Position numbers and translations under genes: made by a program. Under the pieces are notes generated by a model that was not told where the DNA came from, made no database searches, and saw nothing but the letters and a program-made list of their open reading frames with translations. Of a DNA stretch of 64,000 nucleotides, positions 45,064 through 56,000 are shown in pieces. Origin of the DNA: Kitagawia praeruptora (taxonomy: Eukaryota; Streptophyta; Magnoliopsida; Apiales; Apiaceae); assembly GCA_037693485.1 (NCBI GenBank), contig CM075347.1, forward strand, positions 149,084,501-149,148,500, in the 5' to 3' direction. Each line of letters begins with the position of its first letter. Within the stretch, counting starts at the first letter, position 1.

Positions 45064-45467
45064 GGCCAAGGTTCTAAAGAGAACATGATTAAAAAGAGAA
45101 CGAGAGAACATCTCAAAAAAATTAATTTAAAATTTGTAAAAAATTAAAAATATTCTTAGATGCATTTTATGATTCTCAGACTTGAATAATTTTTTGTGGA
45201 AAAAAATATTTATGGGAATTTTTTTTTTAATCTCTTTTAGAATCTCACAAATTTTTAAGAATCTCTATTAGAATCTCACAAGTTTTGAAGAATCTCTTTT
45301 AGAATTTCACAAATAGTTTTTTACACATGTATTTTTTGTTCATAATTGTGTTTTTTAGAATTGTATTAATGATATAAACATATTTATAATTTTTTTTGAA
45401 TTTTAAAAATCAATATTTTAAGTTGTTCTCTCGTTCTCTTTTTAAGAATGTTCTCTCTAGAGCCTTA

Positions 45468-45470
<3 letters not shown>
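45064..45470. mobile_element. palindromic MITE inserted in a (TA)n tract
   Basis: About 48-bp inverted ends (TTCTAAAGAGAACATGATTA, AAAAAGAGAACGAGAGAAC and their complements), with TA repeats on both sides. 407 bp, non-coding; internal AAAGAATCTC-type repeats at 45240-45310. Confidence 0.8.
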
Positions 45471-45565
<95 letters not shown>

Positions 45566-45600
45566 CATATATATATTATATATATATACATATATATATG
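45471..45600. repeat. (TA)n tract, right of the nested MITE
   Basis: More than 40 TA units with a few interruptions. The YIYIYI reading frames seen here are not genes. Confidence 0.95.
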
Positions 45601-46085
45601 TTTCAAATTTCCTTTCAAAACTTCATATCTTTCTTATTTCGCTAATTAATTTGCTATATATTGTATAGTATTTATCATACTGTCTTATAAATAAATTATA
45701 TATTATATATAATTATTATCCAATAATCAATATGTAATCCAAATCGCATTGGTAATTTTTTTTATAAATTTTCTTAAAATTCATAGTTTTAGTATGCCTA
45801 TAGTTTAATTGATTCTAATTTGACCAAATAATTTTAATTTAGTGCATCTTTTATTAAATTTCACAACAAAATTAACCACGAGCACTTCATATGTGATATT
45901 ATTAACAAATTAGTTGATCTCAAAGAATAATTATTTTATCTATGCATTACATATATGAGATTATGAACAAAACAATTTATCTCAAAATAATAATTATTTT
46001 CTCCATTTAAAAATATAATAAACTATATATTATATATAATTATTAACCAGTAATCAATATGTAATCCAAATCGCATTTGTATATA

Positions 46086-47073
46086 CTAGCTTATAACCCG
46101 TGCAATGCACGAGTTTCTTGTATTATGTTATAAATTTTATTTAATATTATAATTATGTTTATATATAATCATTATGTTTTTAATATTTTTTTAATTTTAA
46201 TTTGATATAATTTAATATACTCATGTTTAGAAATTATACTAATGTTTCCTTATTATAAACAATGTATACGGTTTTTAATATATTTTATTAATAATTGAAA
46301 AATATGGTGTGATATTTTCAGGTATATATTAATGATTGTAAGATTTGTTGTAAATTAAAAAGGTAACGTGTTTTAATTAGATCATAGGAAATATTAATGA
46401 TTGAAAGATATGATACGATTGATCTTTTTAGGTGTTTATAAAAGGTAATATCTTCAACTAAAAGTAAATATGAAAAAGGCAATCGATTAATTACCATTAA
46501 TTATATTATGTTATTATTTATTTTAGGTGTTATATTTTTCTTGAAAATATGGTGTGATATTTTCGGGTATATATTAATGATTGTAAGATTTGTTGTAAAT
46601 TAAAAAGGTAGCGTGTTTTAATTCGAAAGGAAATATTAATTATCGAAAAATATGATATGATTGATATTTTTAGGTATTTAAAAAAGGTAATATTTTCAAC
46701 TAAAAGTAAATGTGAAAAAGGCAATCGACTAATTACCATTAATTTCATTATATTAATATGAAAAAGACAATCGACTAATTACCATTAATTTTATTATGTT
46801 AATCGACTAATTACCATTAATTACAATGTGTTTTAATTCAAAAAAAATATTAATGATGGAAAGATATGAAACGATTGATGTTTTTAGGTGTTTATAAAAG
46901 GTAATATCTCGACTAATTACCATTAATTATATTATGTTATTATTTATTTTAGGAGTATTTATTTTTCTTCATAATGAAGGGTAAATAAGTAAATTCACGA
47001 AGTACCAAAAAACAGGTACAAAAAAAAAAGTACCAAAACTTTTAATGTTTCGGTTTTTATATAATAGTATAGA
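46086..47073 (-). mobile_element. complete Helitron (family A), minus strand
   Basis: On the minus strand it starts TCTATACTATTATATAAAAA at 47073 (preceded by A) and ends GAAACTCGTGCATTGCACGGG, TTATAAG, CTAG (46086-46089) followed by T. 988 bp. This copy gives the reference ends for family A. Non-coding. Confidence 0.85.
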
Positions 47074-47707
47074 TATAATCATTATTTTTTACATAATTTT
47101 TAATTTTAATTAATATAATTTAATATACACATGTTTACGAATTACACTAATGTTTTCTTATTATAAACAAAGTATATTTTTAATATATTTTATTAATAAT
47201 TGAAAAATGTTGTATGATATTTTCGGATATATATTAATGATTGTAAGATTAGTTTTAAATCAAAAAGGAAACGTATTTTAATTCGAAAGGTAATATTAAT
47301 GATTGGAAGATATGATAAAAGGTAACATCAAACAAAGTATATTTTTAATATATTTTATTAATGATTGAAAAATATTGTATGATATTTTCGGATATATATT
47401 AATGATTGTAAAATTAGTTTTAAATAAAAAAGGAAACGTATTTTAATTCGAAAGGTAATATTAATGATTGGAATATATGATAAAAGGTAACATCTTCAAC
47501 TAAGTAAATATGAAAAATGCAATTGACTAATTACCATTAATTATATTATGTTAAAATTTATTTTAGGTGTTTTAATATATATTTTTCTTTATAAAGAAGG
47601 GTACATAAGTAAATTCACGAAGTACCAAAAAACATGTACCAAAAAATTGGTACCAAAAAACAGGTACCAAAACTTTCAATGTTTCGGAATTTATATAATA
47701 GTATAGA
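47074..47707 (-). mobile_element. Helitron (family A), 5' part, minus strand
   Basis: The 5' end TCTATACTATTATATAAATTC starts at 47707, preceded by A. The interior matches the first copy, but it stops at the 5' end of 46086-47073 with no hairpin, mirroring the head-to-tail pair at 24711/25737. It carries a partial internal duplication at 47190-47330 and 47331-47490. Confidence 0.75.
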
Positions 47708-47965
47708 TTTTTTTATAAATTTTCTTAAATTTCATATTTTTAGTATGGCTATAGTTTAATTGATTCTAATTTGACCAAACAATTTTAATTTAGTGCATCT
47801 TTTATTAAATTTCACAACAAAATTAACCACGAAAACTTCATACATGATATTGTTAACAAAATAGTTGATCTCAAAGAATAATTTTTTTATCTATGCATTA
47901 CATATATGAGATTTTGAACAAAACAATTTATCTCAAAATAATAATTATTTTTTCCATTTAAAATA

Positions 47966-48149
47966 TAAGAAAAGTTTTTGTAAAATTTATTTATTTGGGT
48001 AGGTCTATAAATAATTATAAAAAAAATAATGCGCAAAAGTTATAATATAAGTAATTTTATCTTAAATGAATAGTTTAATATATATTAAACATAATATAAC
48101 CCAAAAAGTATGTATGTATGTAGTTAATGAATCCCATTATAAGTACAAA
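47966..48149. other. AT-rich spacer
   Basis: Nothing recognised. Confidence 0.4.
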
Positions 48150-48262
48150 TGTCCATCTAGCCAAATTGGTTGGTGAGTTTAGTTTCATTATGAGAGGTCA
48201 TAGGTTCAACTCCTTGGATGCAGGTTTGACAAGTACCTGTTCTCCTATTATATATAGAAAGA
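48150..48262 (+). mobile_element. tRNA-derived SINE fragment
   Basis: TAGCCAAATTGGTTGG (A-box-like, 48169) and ATAGGTTCAACTCC (B-box-like, 48201) are spaced as in a Pol III promoter. No tRNA cloverleaf is complete. Confidence 0.6.
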
Positions 48263-48903
48263 TTTCACCTAAGATCCAATAATTTTGTACATCAATTTAA
48301 TAGTTGATATACGATCTTTATGATCATATTTTTTCTACATTTTTAATTTATTTTGCACGAATTTGGATTTTTATTTAACTAATTTTCATGTTTAATTGCA
48401 GGAAATAATGATTATTGCGTAGCAAAATTTGGATTTTTGGGACAGGTTGTGCGGTGTTCAATGTTTTGGCTATTACGGGAGCTCCGAATGTCGGAGGCGT
48501 CGTTGGAAAATCGTGCTAGAAGACCTTTAATTCAAGAATGGTCTCAGATTTTATTGATGTTCCAAACTGTCCAGAAAAAGACTATCAACTCGAATTTCTA
48601 TTTATAAGAGTTCTATTTTATATATGTATGAAACTTATTTGTATTGTTATTAAATATTTAAAATACAATTATATTTAGATATCTATACTAATTCATTAAA
48701 GTTGAAAGGTTGAAAGTTTGTCAGTTTGGGTTTCGGTTTGGTTATCCTAATATTTAGATATCTATACTAATTACTAATGTAAACGTAGTTATATTTCGAT
48801 TAAAATTACTCCACCCGCATATAGCTTCTTCCTGGACTCTTTCTTATGTTTGCTCTTATCAAAATTATAAAAATAAATAATAATATAATATAATTAATTA
48901 TAA
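48263..48903. other. spacer with a short GC-richer segment
   Basis: 48420-48600 has a GC-richer, partly codon-like stretch (GACAGGTTGTGCGGTGTTC, GGAGCTCCGAATGTCGG) resembling retroelement untranslated sequence, but no domain is readable. 48680-48790 has two copies of TATCTATACTAATT. Confidence 0.35.
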
Positions 48904-49140
48904 CTAGCGTAGAAACCCGTGTGAGGCACGGTCCCGTTAATATATCAAAATTATATAAAAATAATTTTTCGTACGAATTTGTACATATATTGTTGAGTAT
49001 TAAATACACAATAAGAAAATACATAGTGGGTGAATGTATTTTCAATTTTTTCTTGATTTTCTTCGTTTGTAAACTTGTTTGGGAAGATTGTATTGTCTGT
49101 TTGCCATTGATACAGAAAAGAATAAAAGTATAGCGATGCA
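48904..49140 (-). mobile_element. Helitron 3' ends, minus strand, fragmentary
   Basis: CTAG (48904-48907) is followed by a hairpin (CCCGTGTGAGGCACGG), a 3' terminus read on the minus strand. A second truncated terminus of family A type (GCGATGCACGAGTTTCTT) lies at 49133-49150. No 5' ends were located. Confidence 0.55.
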
Positions 49141-49150
49141 CGAGTTTCTT

Positions 49151-49559
49151 AAATTTATTTAATATTTTATTTATATTTTAATAATTATATATGTCATATA
49201 TATTACTTAATATAATATTGACATAATATATATAGTATTAAATAACAATTGTATAATATTACGAATTATGACTATATTTTGTCATAATAATATAAATATA
49301 AATGAACTTATATACTTACATTCAAATTTTTGTTGATATTATCGCATACAAATTATGATTCCATAATAATCTCTAATGTAATATTTGTCTAAAATAGAAT
49401 TTAATATTAATCTGTAATTGTGTGAAAGTTTTATTATTTATTATATAGTTTTAGCTTGTTTTCACTTTGTTAATTTATAATTTGTTTTGATAATAAATAT
49501 ACGATATTAAAATTATTTAAATTGATTTTGAAAATATTTGATTTCTAAGTAATTACACA
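49151..49559. other. AT-rich spacer
   Basis: No gene, repeat end or splice pattern recognised. Confidence 0.4.
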
Positions 49560-49932
49560 TTAACAATGAACCTACTGCCCCTAGTATGATCCTATTAACA
49601 ATGAACCTACTGCCCCTAGGTATGATCCTATTAAAGCCTGCTCTATAAAGATGATATACTTACACATTTTCCTGTAATTACATACATACATGGCTTAAAT
49701 ATAAGTAATTCCAATAACAGAACATTAACAATGTATCACGAAATCAATCCAATTCCACATATTCAATCTTCTCACAATACGCGCAATCACAGAGATTACA
49801 ACATTCTGATACATTATATACAGTACGATTGAGTTTTCGATTGATTACCTTAGCTCCGAACTGAGTAGAAAACCTGGAAGCTCCAACACCTCCACTTCCG
49901 GCTCCAATAACAAACAAATCAAAATCATATTA
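49560..49932 (-). pseudogene. second partial copy of GR exon 1 and intron 1
   Basis: Nearly identical to 42640-42985. On the minus strand the coding part (about 49854-49929) reads YDFDLFVIGAGSGG and RFSTQFGAK with the same GTAATC donor. The first 20 codons are missing because the copy ends at AAATCATATTA. The intron end has a small internal doubling (ACAATGAACCTACTGCCCC, twice). One residue differs from the main relic: the Lys after GAS is Arg here. Confidence 0.9.
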
Positions 49933-50170
49933 TCCATGTTCGTCATTCTCTTTTCTTTTCTTTCTTTCTTTCTTTTTTTTCCAAAATGTTTGTTCGTTAT
50001 TCAAACGTTCTATCAATACTAACTTAATTATTTTTTATTTTAAAAACAAAATACTAACTTAATTTTTAAAGAAGACCATATAACAGAGAGAAATATAGAT
50101 AGTATAGATAGATTAAAAAAAATAAAGGACGAAAATGTAATATGCATATTTGAAATTTACACCGCACTCA
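49933..50170. other. spacer
   Basis: It contains a TTTCTTTC run at 49955-49980 and a duplicated ATACTAACTTAATT. No gene. Confidence 0.4.
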
Positions 50171-50180
50171 GAATATATTA

Positions 50181-51800
50181 GAGGTTTTCGCATTTTGCAC
50201 CCCTTATCTTTGGGTATTTTTTCGTTTTGGTCTCATATTTTAATTCGTTATACTTTACACTTAAAACTTTAATTATCCTTACACTTTGCATTCTTTCCGT
50301 CAAATTAATCCGTTAACGTTAAATAACGAGGGTAAATTAGTCCTTTTACGTACAATTACACAACACTTTGCACCCCTTATCTTTGGGTGTTTTTTCGTTT
50401 TGATCTCATACTTTAATTCGTTACACTTTACACTTAAAACTTTATTTACCCTAACACTTTGCACCCTTTTGATAGATTTCTGTTAAATCAAGCAGTGAAC
50501 GTTAAGTGGTAGGGGTAGGAGGAGCTCTAGAACGGTCAAAAATTGATTCATACCCTTATATATACCCTCACCTATACATATTAACACTACGCTGACTTTT
50601 CACAACTTTTTTCGTCTAAAAAAAATGTTGTCGTAATTATGTTCAACTTTTCCTATTACAACATCGAGTCCTTGTGTTAGCCTAGACATGATAAAGTGTT
50701 GGCATGGATGTTGTATATGGATAATTAAAAAATCAATTAAATAATAATTTTACATAAAAGTCTTAAAAATTCTTAACAAATAATTTATTTATTTTATTGA
50801 AATTTGAATTGGAGTGAATAACAATTTAAAAATTTTATGTTTTTCAATTAAGAAATAATATATATGTATTAAAAATAATTTACAATAAATAACACTTTAC
50901 ATAAAAAGTAAAAAATTATAAAATGAATTTATATATTATATTGAAAATATTAAATTAAATAGGAGTGAATGATGATTTTTTTTTTGAATAATTTTAAATT
51001 AAACAAATTTTGTAAAAAAAACATTTTCAAAAATGTTAGCTCACCCTCTCTCAATCTTGTTCTGAACAAACTACATGAATTAGGCCTTCTTCGAATGAGG
51101 TTTTCTTTAATTACCATCTTTTCTCTTTAGGTTTTGGTATTTGTACGTCATTATTATTGTAATAATTAATATAGAAAGAAGGTAACTCACAACATCCAGG
51201 TCAAAACTAAGAAAAATAAAGTTTTGTTACAATACTTCTTCTTAAGACAAAAAAGTTAAGACTCGATCAGGGCATTCCTCAAATCGCCTACCTACATTTG
51301 TAGAGGTCCACGAAGTCTGGACTACACGATACTTCTTGCATCTACAAAGATAAGCCATGAATATACAAGATTTAGATATATCAAATGAAGATACAATTAG
51401 TATGTATAGGTGGGGGTATATATACGGGTAGGAATCAATTTTTAACTGTTGCAGAATTCCTCCTACCCCTGCCATTTAACGTTCACTACCTAATTTAATA
51501 AAAGTCTGTCAAAAGGGTGCAAAGTATTAGAATAATTAAAGTTTTAAGTGTAAAGTGTAATGAATTAAAGTATGAGACCAAAACGAGAAAATAACCAAAG
51601 ATGAGGGGTGCAAAGTGTTGTGTAATTGTACATAAAAAGACTAATTTACCCTCGTTATTTAACGTTAACGGATCGATTTGACGGAAAAGGTGCAAAGTGT
51701 GAGGATAATTAAAGTTTTAAGTGTAAAGTGTAACGAATTAAAGCATGAGACCAAAACGAAAAAATACCCAAAAATAAGGGGTGCAAAGTGTGAAAACCTG
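50181..51800. mobile_element. Mutator-like non-autonomous element with about 400-bp inverted ends
   Basis: The ends (AGGTTTTCGCATTTTGCACC on the left; complement of the right: AGGTTTTCACACTTTGCACC) stay paired from 50181 to about 50590 and from 51395 to 51800. Flanks show a 9-bp duplication AATATATTA (50172-50180, 51801-51809), as for Mutator superfamily elements. Each arm holds two tandem copies of a sub-repeat (GCACCCCTTATCTTTGGGT at 50197 and 50371). The middle (50600-51390) has no transposase. The paired arms read as near-identical short ORFs (MHSFRQINPLTLNNEGK / MHLFRQIDPLTLNNEGK), which are by-products. Confidence 0.9.
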
Positions 51801-51894
51801 AATATATTATTACGACGCACCTCGCAAATCCACGTAGCAATCTCTTTATTGGATGAAAAGATTCGGTCGAAGCTTCTAGTATAGGTGAAGGGAC

Positions 51895-51906
51895 ACTATA
51901 TATATA
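51895..51906 (+). promoter_or_regulatory. TATA box of the F-box gene
   Basis: CTATATATATAGG, followed within 60 bp by a CT-rich leader (CTTTTCTCTTCACTAAAAACCC). The Mutator-like element ends about 95 bp upstream. Confidence 0.55.
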
Positions 51907-52018
51907 GGCCTCAATTTCATTATTATTATTATTATCTTTTCTCTTCACTAAAAACCCTAGCAGCCTATACATACATAATTCTTTATATCTCTACCGTTCG
52001 ATCAACTAATCTTCAAAG

Positions 52019-52293
52019 GTATGCAATTTTAATATTCAGGCGTCTAATTTTCCTTTGTATAGATCAGTGTTTTTGTAATCAATAATATATATGTACGTCT
52101 TTAATTTAGTATATTTGTATAATTGTTTTTGCCTATTGATGTGTGTCTATGATGATAGATTGATTTGTGTATTCTAGATCTCTTTACGTATATATTGATC
52201 TGTTTAACGTATATATAAGAATCAATGTTTTGTGTGCGAATGTATAGATATGCGTACGTCTGTATAATATATCTTGTTTTCAACTCTTGGAAG
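52019..52293 (+). other. probable 5' UTR intron of the F-box gene
   Basis: Donor AAAG|GTATGC at 52019-52020 and a pyrimidine-rich acceptor TTTTCAACTCTTGGAAG ending at 52293, 33 bases before the ATG. The interior is T-rich without coding bias. Confidence 0.5.
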
Positions 52294-52325
52294 GTAAAAA
52301 AAGAAAGAAGAGTAAAGCAGCGAAG

Positions 52326-53552
52326 ATGAGAAACGGCCGAAGTAGTTGTCTGGTCACTGAAAATGGTTTGTTTCTTCCTGACGAAATCTTTTGTATGATC
52401 TTGAGTTGGTTGGAAATAAAGTATTTGTTGAGATGTACATCTGTGTGCAAGGCATGGAATGCTGTATTAGTTGAGAACATACAATACATAGACATGCATG
52501 CCATACACAATAGATGTAGGTCTGATCATATCATTATAAGGCGGAATAAAAATAAAAGAGTGCCAGGCACTCTTAGGCGTATTGATGATGTTGATGATCA
52601 TCTTCATGTTGATCTGGACGGTAACAAGAAAAAAAAGAAATCCAGTTATCTATCTTATATATCATGTAGAGGGTTACTAGTGCTGGTAGAAACATCCCCA
52701 GCGCCTACCATGCCAGAAACCAAATATCAATATCGAATATGTAATCCATCAACGAAGCGTAGACTTGATCTTCCTCGTCCACACAAGGGAATGATTGTCA
52801 TGCATGTCTTTCTAAATTCTTCTACTAGTTCATATCATGTGGTTTCATTATACAATGATAATGAAGGTAAGGTTAAATTCCAACTGATTGATCTTGGAGG
52901 TCAGAGTAATGATCCATGCCCTAATGAAGATCTTTCTTGGAGAACACTTAACTTTCCAGAATATGACGTGGCCAATACACTGCAGAATAAATACGATTGC
53001 AGAAGTTGTGTCTTCTTGGAAGAGGGCATCTTATTTATCCCTGCTTTAGGTAGAGTTGTGTCAAGCAACCCTATGATCGTTTGCATTGACCTAGTCCAGC
53101 AGGCCTCTACAACTCTAAATGCTCCACCTGAAAGCTTAGGTTTTGAGAATCGTAAATTTATTTTTCAGCTCTGGAGAGGCAAGCCAGCATTATCTCTTGT
53201 TTCAGAAGAGAAACTAAATGTATGGATTGTGGAAGATTACAAGAAACAGAAGTGGGCTGACCCCATCATAATTCCCTTGCCTTCTCTAAATGAGAATCCT
53301 CTTTTGAAAAAGCAGATTCCTCAGATATATCAAGGCGATGAGGAGGATTTCTTAGTCTATAATGAATACCACAAACATTCAAGGATAGTTATCGGTTACC
53401 ATGTTTGCAAAATTGGTTCGGAAGTACTGAGTTATGACCCAACTCGTCTACCAATAAGGGTGCCAGCTACATTGGTTTCTGTCAAAGGTATGCGACCGAA
53501 GAATAGGAAAAAACGCATTGTCCATCCAGCTGGGCCTGATACTACTCACTAG
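52326..53552 (+). CDS. F-box protein, 408 aa
   Basis: A single open exon from ATG 52326 to TAG 53550-53552. Residues about 16-55 form an F-box (LFLPDEIFCMILSWLEIKYL, LRCTSVCKAWN), which binds SKP1 and makes the protein the substrate-recognition part of an SCF ubiquitin ligase. The rest has the usual F-box-associated pattern: SYISCRGLLVLVE, then YRICNPSTKRRLDLP, then strand-forming blocks (FQLIDLGG, LSLVSEEKLNVWIVEDY), ending in a basic tail. The frame is open 13 codons upstream of this ATG with no earlier ATG, so 52326 is the start. A TATA box, likely 5' UTR intron and no lesions support a live gene. The substrate is unknown; F-box genes of this type are numerous and fast-evolving. A Lys-rich, Asp-rich loop (DDVDDHLHVDLDGNKKKKK) is an insertion relative to typical members. 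Confidence 0.9.
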   Translation: MRNGRSSCLVTENGLFLPDEIFCMILSWLEIKYLLRCTSVCKAWNAVLVENIQYIDMHAIHNRCRSDHIIIRRNKNKRVPGTLRRIDDVDDHLHVDLDGNKKKKKSSYLSYISCRGLLVLVETSPAPTMPETKYQYRICNPSTKRRLDLPRPHKGMIVMHVFLNSSTSSYHVVSLYNDNEGKVKFQLIDLGGQSNDPCPNEDLSWRTLNFPEYDVANTLQNKYDCRSCVFLEEGILFIPALGRVVSSNPMIVCIDLVQQASTTLNAPPESLGFENRKFIFQLWRGKPALSLVSEEKLNVWIVEDYKKQKWADPIIIPLPSLNENPLLKKQIPQIYQGDEEDFLVYNEYHKHSRIVIGYHVCKIGSEVLSYDPTRLPIRVPATLVSVKGMRPKNRKKRIVHPAGPDTTH

Positions 53553-53593
53553 TTGAATTGTCCATCCAGCTGGGCCTGATACTACTCACTAGT
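53517..53593 (+). repeat. 40-bp tandem duplication over the F-box stop codon
   Basis: ATTGTCCATCCAGCTGGGCC ... ACTCACTAGT occurs at 53517-53553 and 53557-53593. The second copy is in the 3' UTR. A looser third repeat of the UTR lies at 53760-53860 (ATAAACTTATGAGTTTTATG). Confidence 0.95.
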
Positions 53594-54155
53594 AGTAGCA
53601 TAAATTTATGAGTTTTATGTATCACGTACAGGACCAATCTTAATTTGGTGTCTAGTTGAAATAATATTCTTAATACTCTCTTTTGATCCTCTAGTTTAAA
53701 ATTAATTAATTATTATTAATTTTAAATGTGTCTTTGTTTACTTGGATATATTGTCTATCTAGCTATGCATTATACTACTCATTGAGTCATTGGTAGTATA
53801 AACTTATGAGTTTTATGAATCACAGGACCATTATTAATTTGGTGTCAGTTAGAAATTTTATTCCTACTTTTATTATAGTATATGTCTTGATTGGAAAGTT
53901 AGAAATTTATCAATATACTTAGATAAAGCAGAAGCGAGGGGCGGTGGCTCTATGATCCTATTTATTTATTTTTCTAAAACATTTACATTTTAAATATTAA
54001 AAGTAAAATTTTCTTTTTTTACCTTCTAATTTATAGAGAAAAAATATGTATATTAATCAACCCTCTAATTTTTATAGAAGAAAATAAAATGAAACTATTA
54101 TAAGACAAATCACTAATTTATAGATAAAGAAATACTTTTATAAGACAAATCTCTT
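53594..54155. other. 3' flank of the F-box gene
   Basis: It contains the UTR duplication noted above and AT-rich sequence with repeated AATTTATAGA(G/A/T)AAA phrases. No gene. Confidence 0.5.
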
Positions 54156-54284
54156 TCTATATATAATAGAGCAACATGTAGATAATTTGAGCCAATAAAC
54201 CTCTGTGAAATTACAGTTATACCCTTACAAATTATAAAATTACATGAAATGCCACTCTTTTATTTAAATGAAAAAAATGAGTTG

Positions 54285-55772
54285 TTGTGGTGTATCGAAC
54301 CTACAACCTTCACTACACAAGTTATACTACCAACCACTGTGCTACACTGATTCTTTTGTTTTAAGTTAAAAAAACCTTTTACATAAACCCTTACTATTAT
54401 TTTAATTGGAAAAAAATGAGTTGTTTTGGTGAATCGAACCTAGAACCTCCTCTACAAAAGTTATCCTGCTGATCACTGTGCTACATTGACTTTTTTGTTT
54501 TAAGTTAAAAAACTTTTTACATAAACCCGACCTCTCCATTATCTTATTTTTACTATTATTTTAATTTTTAAGTAAAAATAATGGTGATTCGCATTATTTT
54601 AAAAATATTATATTTTAGGTTTCACAATATGGTACACATCCATCCATTCTTTTCTATGTATAATAAGATAAAAATGGGATTTTTAGGGGCATGTTGAGCC
54701 AATAAATCATCTATGATATTACAGTTATACACTTACAAGTTATAAAATTACATGAAATGTCACTCTCTTATTTAAATGGAAAAAATGAGTAAATTTTATT
54801 CTTATGGTGAATCGAACTAAGAACCTCCTCTACACAATTTATCCTACTAACCATTGTGTTGCACAGACTTTATTATTTTGAGCTAATAAGCCTTTTAAAC
54901 AAACTCGACCTCTCCATTATCTTACTTTTACTATTACTTTAATTTTTGAGTAAAAATAATGGTGACTCGTATTATTTTAAAAATATCATATTTTAGGTTT
55001 CACAATATGGTACACAATCTATCTATCTATTACTATATATTAAACCACAACACAAGTGCAAAAAGTGTAATTTTAATGGTTGTGAACTTACGATAATATC
55101 CCTTTATGTTTAAACATTACAAAAGTACCATCATTTTAATATTTATGCAAACAATATATGAAATTATGTTAGTGTTGGGAATCAACCCTCTCGTAATTTT
55201 GGAGTATAATTCTATGCGACTTATATCTTGATGAGATATTTAAAGAAATAAATATTAAGAAGCGTTCTAATTTTATCTAGAAAGTATTGTATGACGAGTA
55301 TTATTCACATCGATGATATGTTTTTTTTATCATTGTTCTAAAAGAAATTGTGTTATAACCTATATAATATATGTATACGCTACAAAACATCATCTTTTTA
55401 GTGCTCATATGATCTATACATAAATAAAATAATACATAAATTAAAATACTGATACTATAATATGTATGAACATAAAAGGTGCAATTATATTCAAAAATAT
55501 CCTTAAATCGTAAAACTATACAGAATTTATAGCAATTGCTAGAGGATGACCCGTGCCTCGCACGGGTTATTGTGCTAGTTCTATATATAATAGAGCAACA
55601 AGGGGATAATTGCGAGCCAATAAACCCCCTGTGAAATTACAGTTATGCCCTTACAATTTATAAAATTACATGAAATGCCACTCTTTTATTTAAATGGGAA
55701 ATAATGAGTTTTTGTGGTGAATCGAACCAAGAACCTCCTCTACACAAGTTATCCTACCAACCACTGTGCTAC
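54285..55772 (-). repeat. four tRNA-like (Pol III promoter-like) segments
   Basis: At 54285-54346, 54427-54485, 54806-54867 and 55715-55772 the minus strand reads TGTAGCACAGTGGTTGGTAG (A-box-like), then TTCTAGGTTCGATTCACC (B-box-like) about 40 bases on. The anticodon stem and 3' half do not fold as a functional tRNA, so these are tRNA-derived repeat parts. Confidence 0.65.
55026..55578 (+). mobile_element. complete short Helitron inside the array
   Basis: 5' TCTATTACTATATATTAAACC after A, and 3' hairpin CCCGTGCCTCGCACGGG, TTATTGTG, CTAG (55575-55578), then T. 553 bp. The flanks on either side belong to the tandem array units. Confidence 0.85.
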
Positions 55773-56000
55773 ATGAACTTTTTTGTTTTGAGTTAAAAAA
55801 TCTTTTACATAAACCCGACCTCTCCATTATCTTATTTTTTACTATTATTTTAAAAATATTATATTTTAGTTTTCACAATATGGTACACGTCCATCCATTC
55901 TTTCTACATATAATAAGAGAACAAGGGGATTTTTAGGAGGTTTTTGAGCCAATAAATTCTATATGAAATTACAGTTATACCCTTACAAGTTATAAAATTA

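Larger units (their letters stand above)
45695..47965. repeat. about 325-bp tandem duplication whose second copy is split by Helitrons
   Basis: Copy 1 is 45695-46018. Copy 2 starts at 46019 (ATATATTATATATAATTATT), is interrupted at 46085/47708, and resumes TTTTTTTATAAATTTTC ... up to about 47965. Copy 1 preserves the uninterrupted site (CGCATTGGTAATTTTTTT). Confidence 0.8.
54156..56000 (-). repeat. tandem array of four units with tRNA-like segments
   Basis: Units start TCTATATATAATAGAGCAAC or close variants at 54156, 54653, 55580 and 55903. They share GAGCCAATAAA, AAATTACAGTTATACCCTTACA and CACAATATGGTACAC. Unit 2 is split by a Helitron at 55026-55578. The starts look like Helitron 5' ends, so the array may be serial Helitron insertions. 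Confidence 0.7.

Noticed and set aside
45396..45668. ORFs encoding YIYIYI runs (also at 57904-58101 and 57805-58179)
   Set aside because: They are readings of (TA)n microsatellites, with no non-repeat protein content.
50286..51695. pair of similar 66-codon ORFs on opposite strands
   Set aside because: They lie in the inverted arms of the Mutator-like element, so their similarity is a repeat effect.
54285..55772. functional tRNA genes
   Set aside because: Only A- and B-box-like parts are kept; the acceptor stem and anticodon arm do not close.
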